In this document: in pieces, positions 39,124 through 54,524 of the stretch
Position numbering within the stretch: the stretch's first letter is position 1
How the letters are laid out: the number at the start of each line of letters is the position of its first letter
Position numbers and translations under genes: made by a program
Source: Epiperipatus broadwayi
Taxonomy: Eukaryota > Onychophora > Udeonychophora > Euonychophora > Peripatidae
NCBI GenBank assembly: GCA_028023455.1
Contig: JAQFVV010012396.1
Coordinates: 8,594,085-8,658,084, forward strand
Direction: 5' to 3'
DNA length: 64,000 bases
Notes under the pieces: generated by a model
What the model saw: only the letters and a program-made list of their open reading frames with translations
What the model was told of the DNA's origin: nothing
Databases searched by the model: none

Positions 39124-40878
39124 GATTTTGGCATTTCAGTGTCATTCAATAATCTCAACAGTATAGATATATCAACATTGTCAAAAGCTGAAGCAATATC
39201 CAGCTGTACAACAATCAAGCCATATCTTTTCTTTTCTCTAACTGATGTCAATATAGCCTTAAATAACATAGCAACTTGTGTGGTAGATGAATGTTTTTTT
39301 GAAAATTGAGTTGGAGAAATCATCGGCAAAATAAATGGTTCTATTTTATCTTTAATTACTTTCTCTAAAATCTTTATGGGCAATGGACCCATTGGTATTG
39401 GCCTTATCTCTGATAACAAAGGGATGGGCTTCTTTTTTTATTAAACAGCACTGTCACGATCGTATTAACTCCCTCCATTCTTATTATTCCCTGCGATGAA
39501 TAATTTGCCAGCTGGCATAGGCTTTTTTAGTTAGCTTGACAAGGTGTTTTAATATGAACAGTGGAATTTCAGGGCTTCCTGGGTGACAGTTGTTGGGTAT
39601 TTCATTCATTTTCATTATAAAATCATCTATTGCATATGGTGATTCAATCTCTGCCATCCAACTACATTTGGCTGGTATTGTATCAATTTCCCTGGTCTCA
39701 GCTTATCTTTAAAATAGTTAAGAATTGGTAAGATCATATTATTTCCAGTAAATGTTTCATTGTTGATTTTAATTGTTAATGGCACTTTGATTTCAGGTCC
39801 CCTCCCTAATGCCCATCTAATGTATTGCCGAGTCCATGTGTGTTGATGCATTAGGCATATTCTACTTTTTTATTTTTTAAATAGGTCTTCAGTGTTTTAC
39901 ATGCCTTGTTATAAGCATTTGTTAGTATATGTATACGTTTCTGTGTGTGTTGAGTAGGGGTTATCAACACAATACATTTATGAATTTGTTCTGCAAGCTT
40001 CAACAACCCTGAGAGAGGTGGCTGATTTTTCACTATATGATTAATGTTAAATGACAAGATATTAATGTAAGCTAAATATTGCTGTATAGCATTAAAGGTC
40101 ATTGAAAGAATCTTATTCCACATAATACAAGTCTCTGAAAAAATAAATACAGGTGTTAAGGTTGGAATCAACATTCTTATTGTTCTAGTTAGTGGCAGTC
40201 TAGAGACTTGTATATTACTGAAGTCAATTAATATGAACTGAGCTGAGTGATCAGAAATTGCTGATGGAATTAACTTCATGCTTATTAGATGATGAAACAC
40301 TGGAGAGTAAAAACAAAGATCAATTAATGTTGAAAATCGGCCATTATGAAATGAAACAGCATCTTCAGGTAAGAAACCCCTTGCACTCATCAATAGAACT
40401 GACAATTTATGTATCCACTTATTTACAAACTCATCATATGTTACATTGCAGTCTCCAATTAAAATTGTTGGATTATCTGTAAATCCCAGTGTTGAATTAA
40501 TTGTGGCAATTATTGTATTTATTTTATATTTTTGCAATGGCATATAAACAAAGATTACATTTATTTTAATTATTTTGTGAAATAAAGTAATGATTAATAG
40601 ATTTGCATCCCTGTATATGATTTGAAAATTGGTAAACTGGCAAGCGGTACTATCAAAAGACCTGTCCCAGCTGATGGAGAGGTAGACTCTCTTGAACATG
40701 CAACAAAGCCCTAACTATTTAGAAATTTTGCTGGATCAATTTGTGACCCTGCATAAATTTTGGTTTCAAGCAGTCCCATTATATGAGGTTTTGTTTCCCT
40801 GATCCATTGTTTCAACTTAAATATTTTTTCTATTGAATTCAAACCCCGTACATTAAAATAAGCAATTTTAATTTTCAT
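37633..40878 (-). pseudogene. LINE copy A ORF2: AP endonuclease and reverse transcriptase
   Basis: ATG at 40878-40876 lies 50 nt after the ORF1 stop. The endonuclease starts with FNVRGLNS, then GLLETK (metal-binding Glu), YMPLQ, GDCNVT (the GDFN/GDWN loop) and SDHS (catalytic His), ending near 40150. The linker follows. RT motifs are VVQLDIASAFDNVD (39230-39190), AYMDDIT (about 38880) and LLRSRKVVAIS. A Cys-His segment DPFCGLFH..LIYHC lies near 37980, a zf-RVT-like motif with one Cys lost. The C-terminus reads RAATFVLYAYWCTRC and stops at 37633. Damage: a frameshift near 40630, stops at 39420-39620, a TA expansion at 39096-39123 inside the RT, and further frame changes near 38760-39090 and 38150-38320. 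It is dead but recognisable end to end. Confidence 0.85.
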
Positions 40879-40927
40879 TTATAAAAATTTACTTTTTACT
40901 TTGAATTTACTTTATCTTTAATTATAC

Positions 40928-41970
40928 TTATCTTTGGCTGTCTGTCAATTGTAAATCTTGGGCATCTTCGAACTCACTTTCAGTTTCAACATCAGTATAT
41001 CTGTCCATTCGATACCGTTCTCCTATGTCATCAAACATAAGCTCTCCTAATTTTAGCTTTTTTCCTGTTTTTGAGGGCCTTCCTGGCTTTCTCTTCTGTT
41101 CAATATAACTCTGAGTAACTTGCTGCATATTTGGCATTATTGTCTGAGTAATCTCAATATTCGTATTGTTCCTAGTTTTTTGTTTTTTAGTTAATTCCAG
41201 TTCTTTATCTAAATTCATATTCTTTTTATAATATTGCTTCCCATCAACATTTTTTTCAGTCTGTGTTTGTCTATATATTTTTCTAAAGCTTTAACCGCAT
41301 GCATTTGTATATCATTCCCTTTTTTTCTTTTACTTTTGTATTATTTATCTTAAGCACACTTTTTCCTCCAACCTTAATGAAGAAACTAGAATCTCACCAA
41401 TATTACTATCATCATTATTTACATTTGCAGTTTCACTTTCTTGCTTATCTGTATTCATATGTGTTTGTATAGAATTTTTTTCCTTTTCACTTCCCTGAGT
41501 TACCACATCCGATGTCAGTATTTGCTTTATATCCCTTTGTTTACAGCTTGTTTTCTTTTCTAGTCTTTCTTATGATAAATCAAATCCTTTATTATTTTCA
41601 TTCTTTGGAAATGGCTTCTTTCTCCACAGCCAAAACATTGTGGCCTTAGCCCTTTAATGTTTAGGTATAACACTGCTCCCTGATCCATAATTTGCCTTGG
41701 AATTTCTTCTGACTTAATATGCTGATGCATGCTTTATCTTAAAATTTTACTGTTGGTGTATATAAGTATGGGTGTGTCATTGCACAAGATTTGTTTAATG
41801 TATATGGCATGTCCAAATGGTTGGACCATACTTTTGAAATCACGAAAACTAAACCCAAAATATGCATTTTTAATTATTCCTGACCAATAATTTTGCAGAT
41901 TTTTATCTACAACAATAATTACGTATCCACCCATTGTTTTTATTTGTGATTTGAATCTCATTTTTTGATT
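40928..41970 (-). pseudogene. LINE copy A ORF1 (nucleic-acid-binding Gag-like)
   Basis: A first piece at 41961-41734 (75 codons) has a beta-rich look (GGYVIIVV..YWSGII). Next comes a zinc-knuckle-like segment CFGCGERSHF near 41645-41600, with the last Cys not evident. An acidic/basic C-terminal piece (41218-40928) contains KRKPGRPSKTGKKLKLGEL, an AT-hook-like GRP, and ends at a stop 50 nt before ORF2. Stops between the pieces mean it is not expressed as one protein. The order fits ORF1 of L1/Tx1-type LINEs. Its exact 5' start is uncertain. Confidence 0.65.
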
Positions 41971-42100
41971 TTCATTGAAAAATTGTATTGCTATATATCG
42001 CGAGTTTATATGTTCACCTATTTCTGAGACTGAGTCCCATAAGTTTTCTTCTGTTAGTTTTTGATATAATAACTCTTTGTGAAATTTATATAAAGTTAGA

Positions 42101-42499
<399 letters not shown>

Positions 42500-44982
42500 T
42501 TTCAAAAAAGAAAGTTTATTAATCAAAGAAATACATAGTTTTTTACATTGATTTTACATTGATTTCTAACAGTGGTTTTACCATTGGTTTTGTATACAAG
42601 CATTTTTATAGTCTTCAGTTCATGTTTTCAATAAAAAGTTATCTAATTCTTACATAAAAAATTATTAATTGTAGAGAGAGGAAAAAATTGTCTTTTTTAT
42701 TTCAGTGTTTTAATGTTATTGAATTTTCAGTGTTTTTGAATTTTTTGGTGCTTATAGCATTGATTGTTGTTTGATAAGAGACCATGTAGCTGCATAAATA
42801 TGGGGATTTGCTATTATTTTGTCTCTATTACATATCTGGTTTAATTTGTTGTAGAAGTTGGACGGATGCCTTCTGGGGTTGTTGCCCATTAGATAGGTAC
42901 ACCTGGTACACCAAAAATCATATAATACAAAGGTTGCTGCCCTAATGCTGGGTGTTGATCTGCCTTTAAAATCCTTAATTATTTGATCAATGGTCATGTT
43001 TTGCTGATGGTATGTTGCACTCATCATTGTTCTTACATTGTGTAATGCAGTATACCTTGATACAATAGGTGTTGTAGAGTCTCTTCAGCCTTGTGGCATA
43101 GTCCACAAAAAGGGTCTATTGAAATATACATCCTTTTATGGTGCAAGAAGTATGATGTTGGCATTGCGATAAGATTTATTTTTAGAATGAAATCAAAAAA
43201 TTTGGGTTCTAGTGACCACTTTTTGTATTCATGTAGTAGTTTTCTGTTGTTTATTCCGAGTATTGTGTTATTGTTATTTAGGTCTCTTTCCTGTTGAATT
43301 TGTTCGTGAATATTTCAATATGAATATTTGTGTGTATATTGCTCTGTTCTGTTAAAAGTTGTTTTATATTTATGGATGATTGATGATATATATAGACCTG
43401 TTGGGGGTGGTTTGTCCATTGGAGTAATTTGAATTAAGCATTTAAGTTTTGGAAATTGGTTTGTAATGGAAATTACTAGATTACTTAATTTTTGTGCACA
43501 AAAAATGTCAATGTTGTGCAAACCCAAACCATTTTTAATAAGGGGTTGATTTAGTCTTTTTGTTGATATTGCAACCACTTTTCTTGACCATAGAAGTTGT
43601 TTGCAGATGGTTTTAATCCTTGCTTTGAAACCTTTTGAGAATTTTATTATTGGTAAATAATATGTTATTTTTGTCATTATAAGTTGGTTTATTAGCTGGA
43701 CTTTATAATATATGGAGAGATATGTTTTTGATAGGGAGGTGACAATGTGTTGTGCTTCTTTTAATCTATTTTGTATTGAACACCTCATTCCGGTTATTCC
43801 CAGATGAAATGGGAATCCTAAAAAAACAGGTTGGTTTTGCTTTGTAAATGGACGTGCATGGTTTTCCAGTAAACATGGACCAAGCAGTAGACTTTTCTGG
43901 ATTAACCTTCAATTTGTATTGTTGCGTATATTCTTTAAGAATTTTTTGTAATTGCGGTAATTGTTTTTTTGAATTGAGAAAGACTGTGATGTCATCCATA
44001 TAAGCCAAGCAAGCTATATATTGTGTAGTGCCAGGTAATTGAATGCCAGTAAATGTTTTTTGGATTTTTTCTATTAAAGGATTAATATATAGAATAAATA
44101 ATAGTGAACTGAGAGGAGAGCCTTGGGATATGGATTGGGTAGGAACAAATGATGGAGAATTTCTTCCATTTAACGTTATGTGTATTTCTTTGTTGAGAAG
44201 TAGATTTGCAATGATGTACAGATGTGTCTTGGGTATAGATGTGTTTCCAAGCATGTCTAGCAATATGGAAATGTCTACTCCATCAAAAGCTCCTTCGATA
44301 TCTAGTTGAATTGCTATTGGACTGTATTTTTTTTTCTGTCTTGTTGAATCCAGGATTGCTTTAAATAATGATGCCGCTTGAATTGTGGAGGAGTTTCTTT
44401 TGGAAAATTAACCTTCTGATATCAGCAGCATTATATGTGGTTCTATTGTTTCTTTTATTATTTTTCCAAGAATTTTTATTGGCAAAGATTCCATGGAAAT
44501 TGGTCTGAGCTCTGTGAGGGATGGGGTAGTTTTAGCTTTTTTGTTGAATGGCACTATTGCAATGGGATGAACTCCCTCCACATCCTGAATTTCTTGAGAT
44601 AGGTGGTTTGCTATGTTGCATAGATATTGTGCTGTGTATTTACTTAGGTGTTTTAGTATAAATAATGGTATTCCAGGACTTCCTGGATGGCATGCATTTG
44701 GTATTGTATTTAGTTTTGTCAGGAAGTCCTTTGTTGTGAAAGGTTTTTGTGTTTCTGCTGGTCCAAATAGCTTGGAGTGTAATTTAAGTGGTGTTTTAGA
44801 CTGCAGTTTGGTTTTAAAATGCTCAAAGATAGGAAGGATCATATTGTGTCCTGTATATGTGCCATCCTTTGTTTTTATTGCCATTGGAACATTGATGATT
44901 GGTGGGTTTCCCAGTGCCCATTTAATGTATGCTCTGGTCTATGTATGTGGTTGGATTATGCATATTTTGCTTTTTTTGATTC
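42500..44982 (-). mobile_element. Tx1/L1-like LINE copy B, 5'-truncated
   Basis: A minus-strand element of about 2.5 kb of the same clade as copy A. Only the RT and C-terminal half of ORF2 remain. Its 3' end is GAAAC followed by (AAT)n in element sense, matching the 3' GAAAC of copy A. Its 5' truncation point at about 44982 also lies at a TTA tract, so the copy is bounded by TTA repeats at both ends. Confidence 0.85.
42752..44890 (-). pseudogene. LINE copy B ORF2 pseudogene: RT and C-terminus
   Basis: The open piece at 44884-44408 holds the RT front (RPISMESLPIKILGKIIK). It is followed in frame by one nonsense codon near 44405. The palm follows: QLDIEGAFDGVD (about 44320-44285), SQGSPLSSLLF and AYMDDITVFL (about 44010). 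A one-base frameshift near 43780 leads to the thumb (LLWSRKVVAIS..GLGLHN). There is a stop near 43315, then the Cys-His motif DPFCGLCHKAEETLQHL near 43110 and the C-terminus RAATFVLYDFWCTRCTYL, ending at 42752. With few lesions it is younger than copy A. All catalytic Asp residues are present, but the frame is broken. Confidence 0.87.
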
Positions 44983-46204
<1,222 letters not shown>

Positions 46205-46345
46205 ATATTGTGTTCAGTAGGCTCATGGTCAGAGGGAGTGGTCTCATTCCATGAAGGCAATTACAGTTTGACAGACCTTTGGCACATAATACCGGACCCA
46301 AATAATTAAATTACTAATTATTAATTTTGGTCATATACCATAGTA
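46205..46345 (+). repeat. Direct repeat, LTR-end/leader-like, copy 1
   Basis: It shares with 47575-47700 the series CTCATGGTCAGA (TTCATGGTCAGA there), TTTGACAG, TTTGGCAC and a long identical tail ATTAATTTTGGTCATATACC. TTTGGCAC near the middle resembles the start of a gypsy-type primer-binding region. Confidence 0.6.
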
Positions 46346-46370
46346 ATCCAGAAAGTGTAATGATATCATT

Positions 46371-46472
46371 CGATGAATATGATGATGTTATTGATAATAT
46401 CTATTGATTTATCAGAAATTACGATGAATATGATGATGTTATTGATAATATCTATTGATTTATCAGAAATTA
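46371..46472. repeat. 51-bp tandem duplication, two copies
   Basis: The unit starting CGATGAATATGATGATG and ending CAGAAATTA occurs twice in succession with no differences seen. A recent duplication. Confidence 0.85.
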
Positions 46473-46951
46473 TTTAAAATTAAACCTGTGTGAAATGATC
46501 ACAACTTAAATAATGTCTTTATAGTGATCATTAATTTAAAATGTGTGATATTCTATATTAATTAATTTTTAAAAAGGCAAGTAATATTGCAATATACTAA
46601 AATCTCTGATAGCTATATGTTTAATGGTAGCAGTGTCAAGTATAAAATGGTATAATATATTTTAGAAAAAAATATATTACTGAGTAGATAGGATCAAGTA
46701 AGTCAGGTGGGGCATTTTAGCATAACAGTTGGTCAGTTAAAGATTTGAATGGGTTAATTGGGTTGTTGGATTTTGTGTTGTCAGTTTGTGGTGTAAGGTT
46801 AATTAAATGACCATATTTCTTTATAATTAAAAGTGTTTTAAAATTATTAATAATATGGATAAGACTGAAAACTACTGATAATGGATTAGTCAGAGATATT
46901 TATTTTATAACCACATGGGATGGTGAAAATCAAAAGAAATACTTACTAGAG

Positions 46952-47450
46952 GTGTCCCTAACTCAGAACCTAATGGAATTCATGAAGTCCTCAAATAAAA
47001 GTATTAGAAAATTGATAGCAGAATCAATAGAATCTACAAATGAAAATATTAGAGGGTCTATAGAATCTCTGGGAGAGGATATTATAAATGATAATGAGAA
47101 TCTTAGGAAGTCTTTAGAAAAATCTACACAGGAACAGTTTGCAGAGCTAAAAAATGCAGACATTAAAGAATTGAAAAACAGATTTATGATTTTGGAAATT
47201 AATTGTAAAGCTAATCATAATATGATTAAACAAGAAATAGTTTTAAACTTTGTACTGATATAGAAGTTAATAGGGAAACCACAAAGAATGAGTTCCTCAA
47301 AATGCAATGTGAAATTAAAGGGATTATACACAAATTAAAGGGGTAGAGAATAGTTGTAAGGAAGTTGAAGGAATTATCATTAGTCATCATACACAGCTTT
47401 ATGAAGAATTTAAAGAGCAAATTGAAGATGAGTTAAAATTTATAGGCAGA
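46952..47450 (+). pseudogene. Gag-like coiled-coil remnant
   Basis: The open piece at 46952-47263 (103 codons) is strongly heptad-like: repeats of the type IESTNENIRGSIESLGEDI and NENLRKSLEKS, then ELKNRFMILEIN. The coiled-coil character continues in other frames to about 47450, showing frame damage. Two LTR-leader-like direct repeats flank it. Gag of an LTR element is the likeliest origin, but no capsid, knuckle or protease is visible. Confidence 0.45.
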
Positions 47451-47574
47451 TAGAGAAAAATACTTTAAGTTTAGGATAGAAAGTAATGTAAGAGAATTTC
47501 AAAAAGAAATTAAATATAATTTGAATAAGGTAACTGTTATATCTGATTTTACTAATTAGACTGAGGTTCATGGT

Positions 47575-47700
47575 CAGAAGATGGCTCTGCTCTGTGAATG
47601 AGAAGATTACAATTTGACAGTTTTTTGGCACCAACAGTGTGGTGGGGTCTGAATAATTAAATTATTAATTATTAATTTTGGTCATATACCATAGTAATCC
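47575..47700 (+). repeat. Direct repeat, LTR-end/leader-like, copy 2
   Basis: Partner of 46205-46345. It contains TTTTTGGCACCAACAGTGTG, again primer-binding-site-like, and the same ATTAATTTTGGTCATATACC tail. Confidence 0.6.
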
Positions 47701-50604
47701 AGGAAGAAAGATTAAACATTAGTCATTTTAATCTTTTCAAATTCCCAACACAAATATATAAGAAATGATCTCAGTCCATAATGCTAGCTAAAATTAAACA
47801 CCAATAATTATGCCTTATATATACATAATAAACTGTCTTCTTAAATACAAACATTGCATAACTAAATATACATCACATATATACTGCACCATATAATAAT
47901 GGTGTCATGTTATTATTTTTAAAAAGCTTTTTAAATTTAGTCATGTAGATATTATCATTAATGCTTAATATAAAATGAAACAATTTTTAAATAATCTTCT
48001 ACAGGACAAAGACATCTCCAACAAATTCTGCTGGAGCAGCAGCAAAAGAGAATACATTAGTCATCAGGCTTTTGAATTGTAGGCTATTTGATTTGGAGGA
48101 ATTTTCCATTCCCATTTCAATCCTTAGCTAAGAACAATTCAGAACTCATTTTCCAGTCAATATTAGAAGACGAGCCAGGTAGTGTATGATTCATTTATCT
48201 GAAATATATATATATATTATTAAAATCTGAAAAAAAAATCATGTATATTACTTAGTCAACATTTTAACACCAAATTTGAATATGGCAGAAGAACATGCTA
48301 TGAGGTACTTTTCTCATTTCATATGCAAGGTTCAACTAATGATAATGTTAAGAGAATTTTTTATTTTTAAATCATAACTTATCATTTCATTCAGTATGAG
48401 AAAGTAGTAATCATAAAATTACTAATATTGTTTATAAATATAGCATAATGATTTGTCAACTGCATTTGAAAAAACAGCTTCAAATGAAATCTTATCTTAA
48501 ACAAAGATTGCTTTCACACTCTGTATACTAGTAGCCTAGTGAGGTACCCCTAAAAAAGCTTATTAATGCTTCAACTGAAAAATTTGATTATAATTGTCTT
48601 TTTAAATACATAATAAAAAGTAATCATGTTCTTAATTTGCTGAGTCTTGTATATATAGCTGTCATACTATTTTACAATTACCACAACTTATCAATTACCA
48701 CAACTATATTCACTTCATTCCTAATAATAGCTAGATATGAATTTACAGTCTAAAAATTGGTTGGCTAGTTAAATTCAATTCAAGATAGTTACTTGAAAAA
48801 AATTATAAAAGTGGACATGATAACAATGATTCATTAAGTCCATTAAACAACACGTTTAACATTTTAAAGTACGATTGGTTTGATATTTCTGTATGCTCGT
48901 ATTTGATTAATTGTTCAGAAAAAAAACAATAAAAAAGTAATTCATGATTAATGATAGTCAAACTCACAAAGAAATGATACTAATACAGTTTAATGAGATG
49001 TTCATCATAATAAAATTGTAAATCCATTTTTTTAAACATGTTTAAGTTAATTCCAATTTGCTTATTACTCAAGAACAAAATCCATTATTAAAAAGCATTA
49101 ATAAAATAAAAAATTTGTTAGGCAAAGAAAAATAAAATCTCATTTATAATGATATTTAAAAAATTGGATGAACTACTAAGATAAATAAATATTCACTCTT
49201 CTTCCTCTCTCAAATTAAAACTTTCACTGAGAAAAAAAAGTTTGTGATGGGATTTTTGATTTTAAAAAAACATTTGATTCACTTATCTTTAATATTTAAA
49301 TATATAAATTCTCAGCATAATATAAAATAAACATTGATAAATATAAACTTTTTTATTTAATATATATATATATACAGTATTCATTAAGATTAATGTTAGA
49401 ACAAATCACACTTAAATTAAAATCTTTAAAATTTAGCTAATTTTTTGATAGAAAATAGCTATAGTATTTTTGGTAAAATACACATAGTTGTAATGTTTGA
49501 ACAATAATTATATGGTTAATTAATTGCTTGATGTGACATTTGAGTAGGCTAATGTTAGGTTGAAATTGACTAAATTAGAATATTTGTTGATACCATTTTA
49601 GTAAGTGCTCAGTGCCATTTTCTTTCAATAAAGGGAGCCATAAAAGCACTGTTTTCAAGATCAAGCAATAACTAACCTTTGATATTGACATTAGATCTAC
49701 TGTGTTTATAAATCTGTTTCAGGTATTTTATCCAATTCCATAAAAAATGTAAATTTTCATCAAAAAAATTTAAAAACCAGAGATTCCATAGAAACAACCT
49801 AGAAAAAGTGTTCCAAACTGTTCCCAATATTTTGTGCTTACAATCAATTTCTAAACTAACATAAAAATTATATATTGAATACCAGTGGCAAAATATATGA
49901 CCAAAACAAAAAGCAAATTAGTAGTGACTGCCAAAATTAAAATTACAGATTTTATGTTAAATGAAAAAACAATTACTAGCACCTTGTTCACAGAATAAAT
50001 AACTGTTTACATGAAAAAAATTCAAATTATTTTTATAATTATGTGAACATGATATTAAATACATCACTAAACTAATTACTAAACAAATTAATAAATTAAA
50101 GATTATTTTTCTCCTTTTTTCTTAATTAAAAAAATAATCATAATTTTTCAAATTCCTCTTTAATTGTTTTTACTCTTATACCAAAAAAAAAACAGGCTAA
50201 TCTTTTAATTATACTGATTTGAAAAATACTGCTTTTTATTTTGGAGAGAGATAATAAGAAAAGAAAAAAAAATTAAAAAATTTCTTAACAAAAATGTTAA
50301 AACCTAATTTTTTTTCTCTGCTTTTAAAAAACACTTTTTTATTTACCTCTCCTCCTCTTCCTCTTCTCATTATTATTATAGACAAATTAAAATGAATTTC
50401 TGAAGAGAGAAAAAAATATTTATCAAGAATTTAAAAACAAAATAAAGCTAGTAGATCAAATTAATGAAGGGATAGAATTAAAAAATTATTTATTTTATTT
50501 GGTACTTTTCTCTCTCTTTTCCAACCATTTATAACACATTACATATATTCATACCATAATTTAATATATCCAGCACACAGTTCTTCTTTTCAAAATAGTT
50601 CATA
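47701..50604. other. AT-rich spacer
   Basis: About 2.9 kb with A/T runs and short TA tracts near 48207 and 49361. No gene or RNA gene seen. Confidence 0.55.
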
Positions 50605-50960
50605 TATATCTAATATAGAAATAAAACAAACTAACTCCTTTTTAAAACTTGATTTTTATGACTATATTCATGAAAAAGAAATCCAACTTTTCAACTATTT
50701 TTTATAGTCTTTTTCAAGGCACACTAAAATAAATATATATACAATAAATATCACGAATTCCAAAAAAAAAAAAAATTGTAATTTTTAATTTTTTTTTCTG
50801 AATATGTGATATTTATTGTATATATATTTTATTTTAGTGTGCCTTGAAAAAGACTATTAAAAATAGTCGAAACATTGGATTTCTTTTTCATGAATATAGT
50901 CATAAAAAATGAAGTTTTAAAAAGGAGTTAGTTTGTTTTATTTCTATATTCATACTATAT
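50605..50960. mobile_element. Family C foldback element
   Basis: Arms of about 165 bp mirror each other around an A-run/T-run centre near 50785. Left-arm landmarks are AAACAAACTAACTCC, ATAGTCTTTTTCAAGGCACAC and ATACAATAAATATCAC, repeated as reverse complements on the right. On the plus strand the right arm reads GCCTTGAAAAAGACTAT and then ATAGTCGAAAC, the family C hammerhead-like core. There is no coding sequence. Confidence 0.75.
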
Positions 50961-51139
50961 TTTTAAAAAGAGATTGGAACTATCAGTATTATCATTTAAC
51001 AAATGTCAATTTTAAATAACTCAATATTTATTATTATATAAAAAAATTATATTAAAAGATTAAATGTATCATTTCCCCATTAATTAAATACATTTGTAAT
51101 ATCTGACAGAGCCAGAATTGGCCTATCTACAATATTATC
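50961..51139. other. Short AT-rich spacer
   Basis: Nothing recognised. Confidence 0.4.
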
Positions 51140-51840
51140 CTGCATACTTGTTTATCTATCTACAAATCTATCTATTGGATCTACACAATTAGATCTACTT
51201 ACTACATATCTATTCATCTATCTACTTACTACATATGTTACCTATCTGTCTGATTATTTATCTACATATCTATCTACCTTCATATCAGTCTATTTACCTA
51301 CTTACCTATCTATCTATATACTTACCTACATAAGTATCTATCTATTTATCTATCTATCTAGCTATCTATCTATTTAACTACCTACATTACTATCTATCTA
51401 TTTTTACCTGTCCACATATTTATCTATTTATCTAGCTACCTATCTGTGTATCTATCCACATACCTATTTACCTATCTGCCTACCTACCTACTTAACTGTC
51501 CCATCTTTTACTTATCTATTTATCTATTTATCATTTATCTTTCTCTTTATTTATCTACATATGTATCTACCTATCTACATATTTACCTGTCCTTTTATAT
51601 ATTTATGTATCTATCATTTCTATCCATTCATTGATCCATCTATCTATATATGTTTGCCTTTCTATATTTTATCTATCTACCTATCTAACAATTTACCTAC
51701 TTATCTATCTATCTACTTACCTCTCTATCTATCTATCTATCTGCTTACCTTTCTATCTATGTATATTCCTATCTATGTATTTGCTTATCTACCTTTCTAT
51801 TTATATACCTATCTGTCAATATTTTTTTTCTATTTATCTG
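51140..51840. repeat. Degenerate (TATC)n tract
   Basis: About 700 bp built of CTAT/CTAC/TTAT variants in 4-bp register, heavily mutated. The Tyr/Leu/Ser-rich frames at 51446-51899 come from this. It is the complementary-strand motif of the array to its right. Confidence 0.85.
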
Positions 51841-51895
51841 ACATCCTCTGTCTATTCACACATCCATCTACAGATGAGTGTATTTTGATGAACAT

Positions 51896-52658
<763 letters not shown>

Positions 52659-52743
52659 TCAGTAGTCATTCCCCTAATTCATGAAAAATATTACAATAAT
52701 CCTTTGTATAAAACTGTATGCTTCACTACTAGCAACACAGTGA

Positions 52744-53275
52744 TTGACTGTTGTGTACATGTCTGAGATAAGAAGTTGCATGCTAATAATAGGTAGAGAG
52801 TACTGTCACCTAAGCAGCATAAAATCTAATGTTGGAGATAAAGTGTGGATATGTGATGTCCTGGAAAAAAAAAAGTTGCTGACTGTTGTATTAAATTTTT
52901 TTTATCAAAATACTGGAAATGAAGTTAGAAGGCACATTAATAATCATTTGTTAATTCATCAAAATGAGCTACTAGAAGCAGTAAATGCAAAAACAAAATC
53001 TCTGTTAGCAGAAATGAAACTCTCCAGTAAAAGAGGACGAGTGTTTTGATACATCATCAGAGGTGCTCGATGAAAAATTCTGAGAAATAATTGGACAGAT
53101 GGCCCTGATCTATTTATGAGTTGATTTACCAATAGGATCAGTGATGGAATTAAAGTCTGAAGAAGAAGAAGAAGAAGAGAGTAACAAGACAAGAAAAAGA
53201 AAGACCTGTTACACTATCTAGATATGTAAGAGATCGCAGAAGACCAAAGAAATCAAATGATTATATTTGTGATTA
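52744..53275 (+). pseudogene. Ty3/gypsy integrase C-terminus remnant
   Basis: The open piece at 52744-53049 holds NVGDKVWICDVLEKKK and then RRHINNHLLIHQNE, the spacing seen in the C-terminal barrel of gypsy integrases (GD-x-V-W... RRH-x-x-Q). After a stop at 53047 the next frames give LSRYVRDRRRPKKSNDYICD at 53215-53273, the usual basic tail, ending in TAA. The catalytic integrase core and the RT are missing on the left, where the GATA array begins. A polypurine tract and LTR-like start follow, so this is the 3' end of an element. It is not functional. Confidence 0.65.
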
Positions 53276-53291
53276 ACCAAGCTATTTTCTA

Positions 53292-53312
53292 GAGTGAGGG
53301 GAGGAGTACATG
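53292..53312 (+). other. Polypurine tract and LTR junction
   Basis: AGAGTGAGGGGAGGAG directly downstream of the integrase remnant, followed by TACATGATCTG. This is the expected primer site for plus-strand synthesis in an LTR retrotransposon. Confidence 0.5.
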
Positions 53313-53420
53313 ATCTGATTAAATCTAGCACTGTGTGCGCACATATATTTTATGTTATGAAAATAAAGTTCTTTATCATAATTATAAGTTAGCGAGGAAA
53401 CAAATAAAATCCCCCAAAAT
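53309..53420 (+). repeat. LTR start (3' LTR remnant)
   Basis: After the polypurine tract comes GATTAAATCTAGCACTGTG, then a GTGCGCACAT palindrome, and AAAATAAAGTTC, a poly(A) signal at about 53360. The 3' boundary of the LTR is not clear. Confidence 0.45.
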
Positions 53421-54524
53421 GTTAACACTCTATATGCAAGGCATGCATTTGAATTTATATTAAACTAATTTATACTAATGTATGTATATTTATGTTTGTG
53501 ATATAAAACTGCAGAAGACTATCCAAAGTCGTTCTTCGTAATATTTTGTTAATAGTTAAACTTTTTTTTTTTAAAAAAACAAACAAATCCATATTAAAAT
53601 AAATAAATTCTAAAAAGATTAAAAATGTAAAAAGAATTCATGAAAGGATATGAATTCTACCATCAAAATAATGTTTATCCACTGAAATGCTTATAAAATC
53701 TTAGAACCCTCCAGAAGAAAAGGTTTCCAGTGATTGTCCAAGTCGATGTCAACTTGATACCTATTATTCTTAATAACAATTAACATTATAGAACGATCGT
53801 TAAAGATATTATTTTTTTATAATATAGTGCATTGAATCTGGAAATGCTGATGTCAAATATTCAAATTTGGAGAAAAAAAGGCTAGCAGGTATTTTCGTAT
53901 ATAGCCTAAATGTTTATGATTGCGCTTATTTTGCCGACAACAAAATGTGCTAGTAACAGCTAAAAAATAATTTTGTAATTGTAAAATTAATATAACGCAA
54001 TATTTATTAGATTATTTGTTTTTACGTTTTCCTTTTCGCAGAGATTTGGGAAATGATAAATAAATTTTAAAATTATAATTAGAATCTCATCAAATAAAAA
54101 TATATTTTATAAATTTCACACTAGGTGGTACTATCTTTCAGAGATCAACTTATTGTTTTTTTACTCCTGGAATATAAAAGGGTTTCTAATCAAAAGTTCT
54201 GTACTTTAAAGTTTTTTCTAATGTCATCTGGAAAATAGTGCCACCTAGTTACAGATTTATATAATACATTTTCTTAAGCATGTTCAAAAATGAATATATA
54301 TAATCACAGATGGATCAAACGGCTGTCAAATCTGATTTCGAAAAAAAAAAGTTTGTGGCTGCAAATATGTTATTTAATTGAAGCAATGCATAACGAAAAA
54401 AAGTTATCTGATAGTTTATTTTGCACCGAAATAAATCGATAACGAAAATTGTTATTAAACATTATTACATTACTTGTATTTTAAAAAATAATTATAACAT
54501 ACACCAAATCTTTTAAAAATTTGT
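53421..54524. other. AT-rich spacer
   Basis: No gene seen. GGTGGTACTATCTTTCAGA near 54125 and GTGCCACCTAG near 54239 form a weak distant inverted pair. Confidence 0.45.

Noticed and set aside
43091-43297. Plus-strand frames within 43.0-44.9 kb
   Set aside because: Antisense of the LINE copy B reverse transcriptase.
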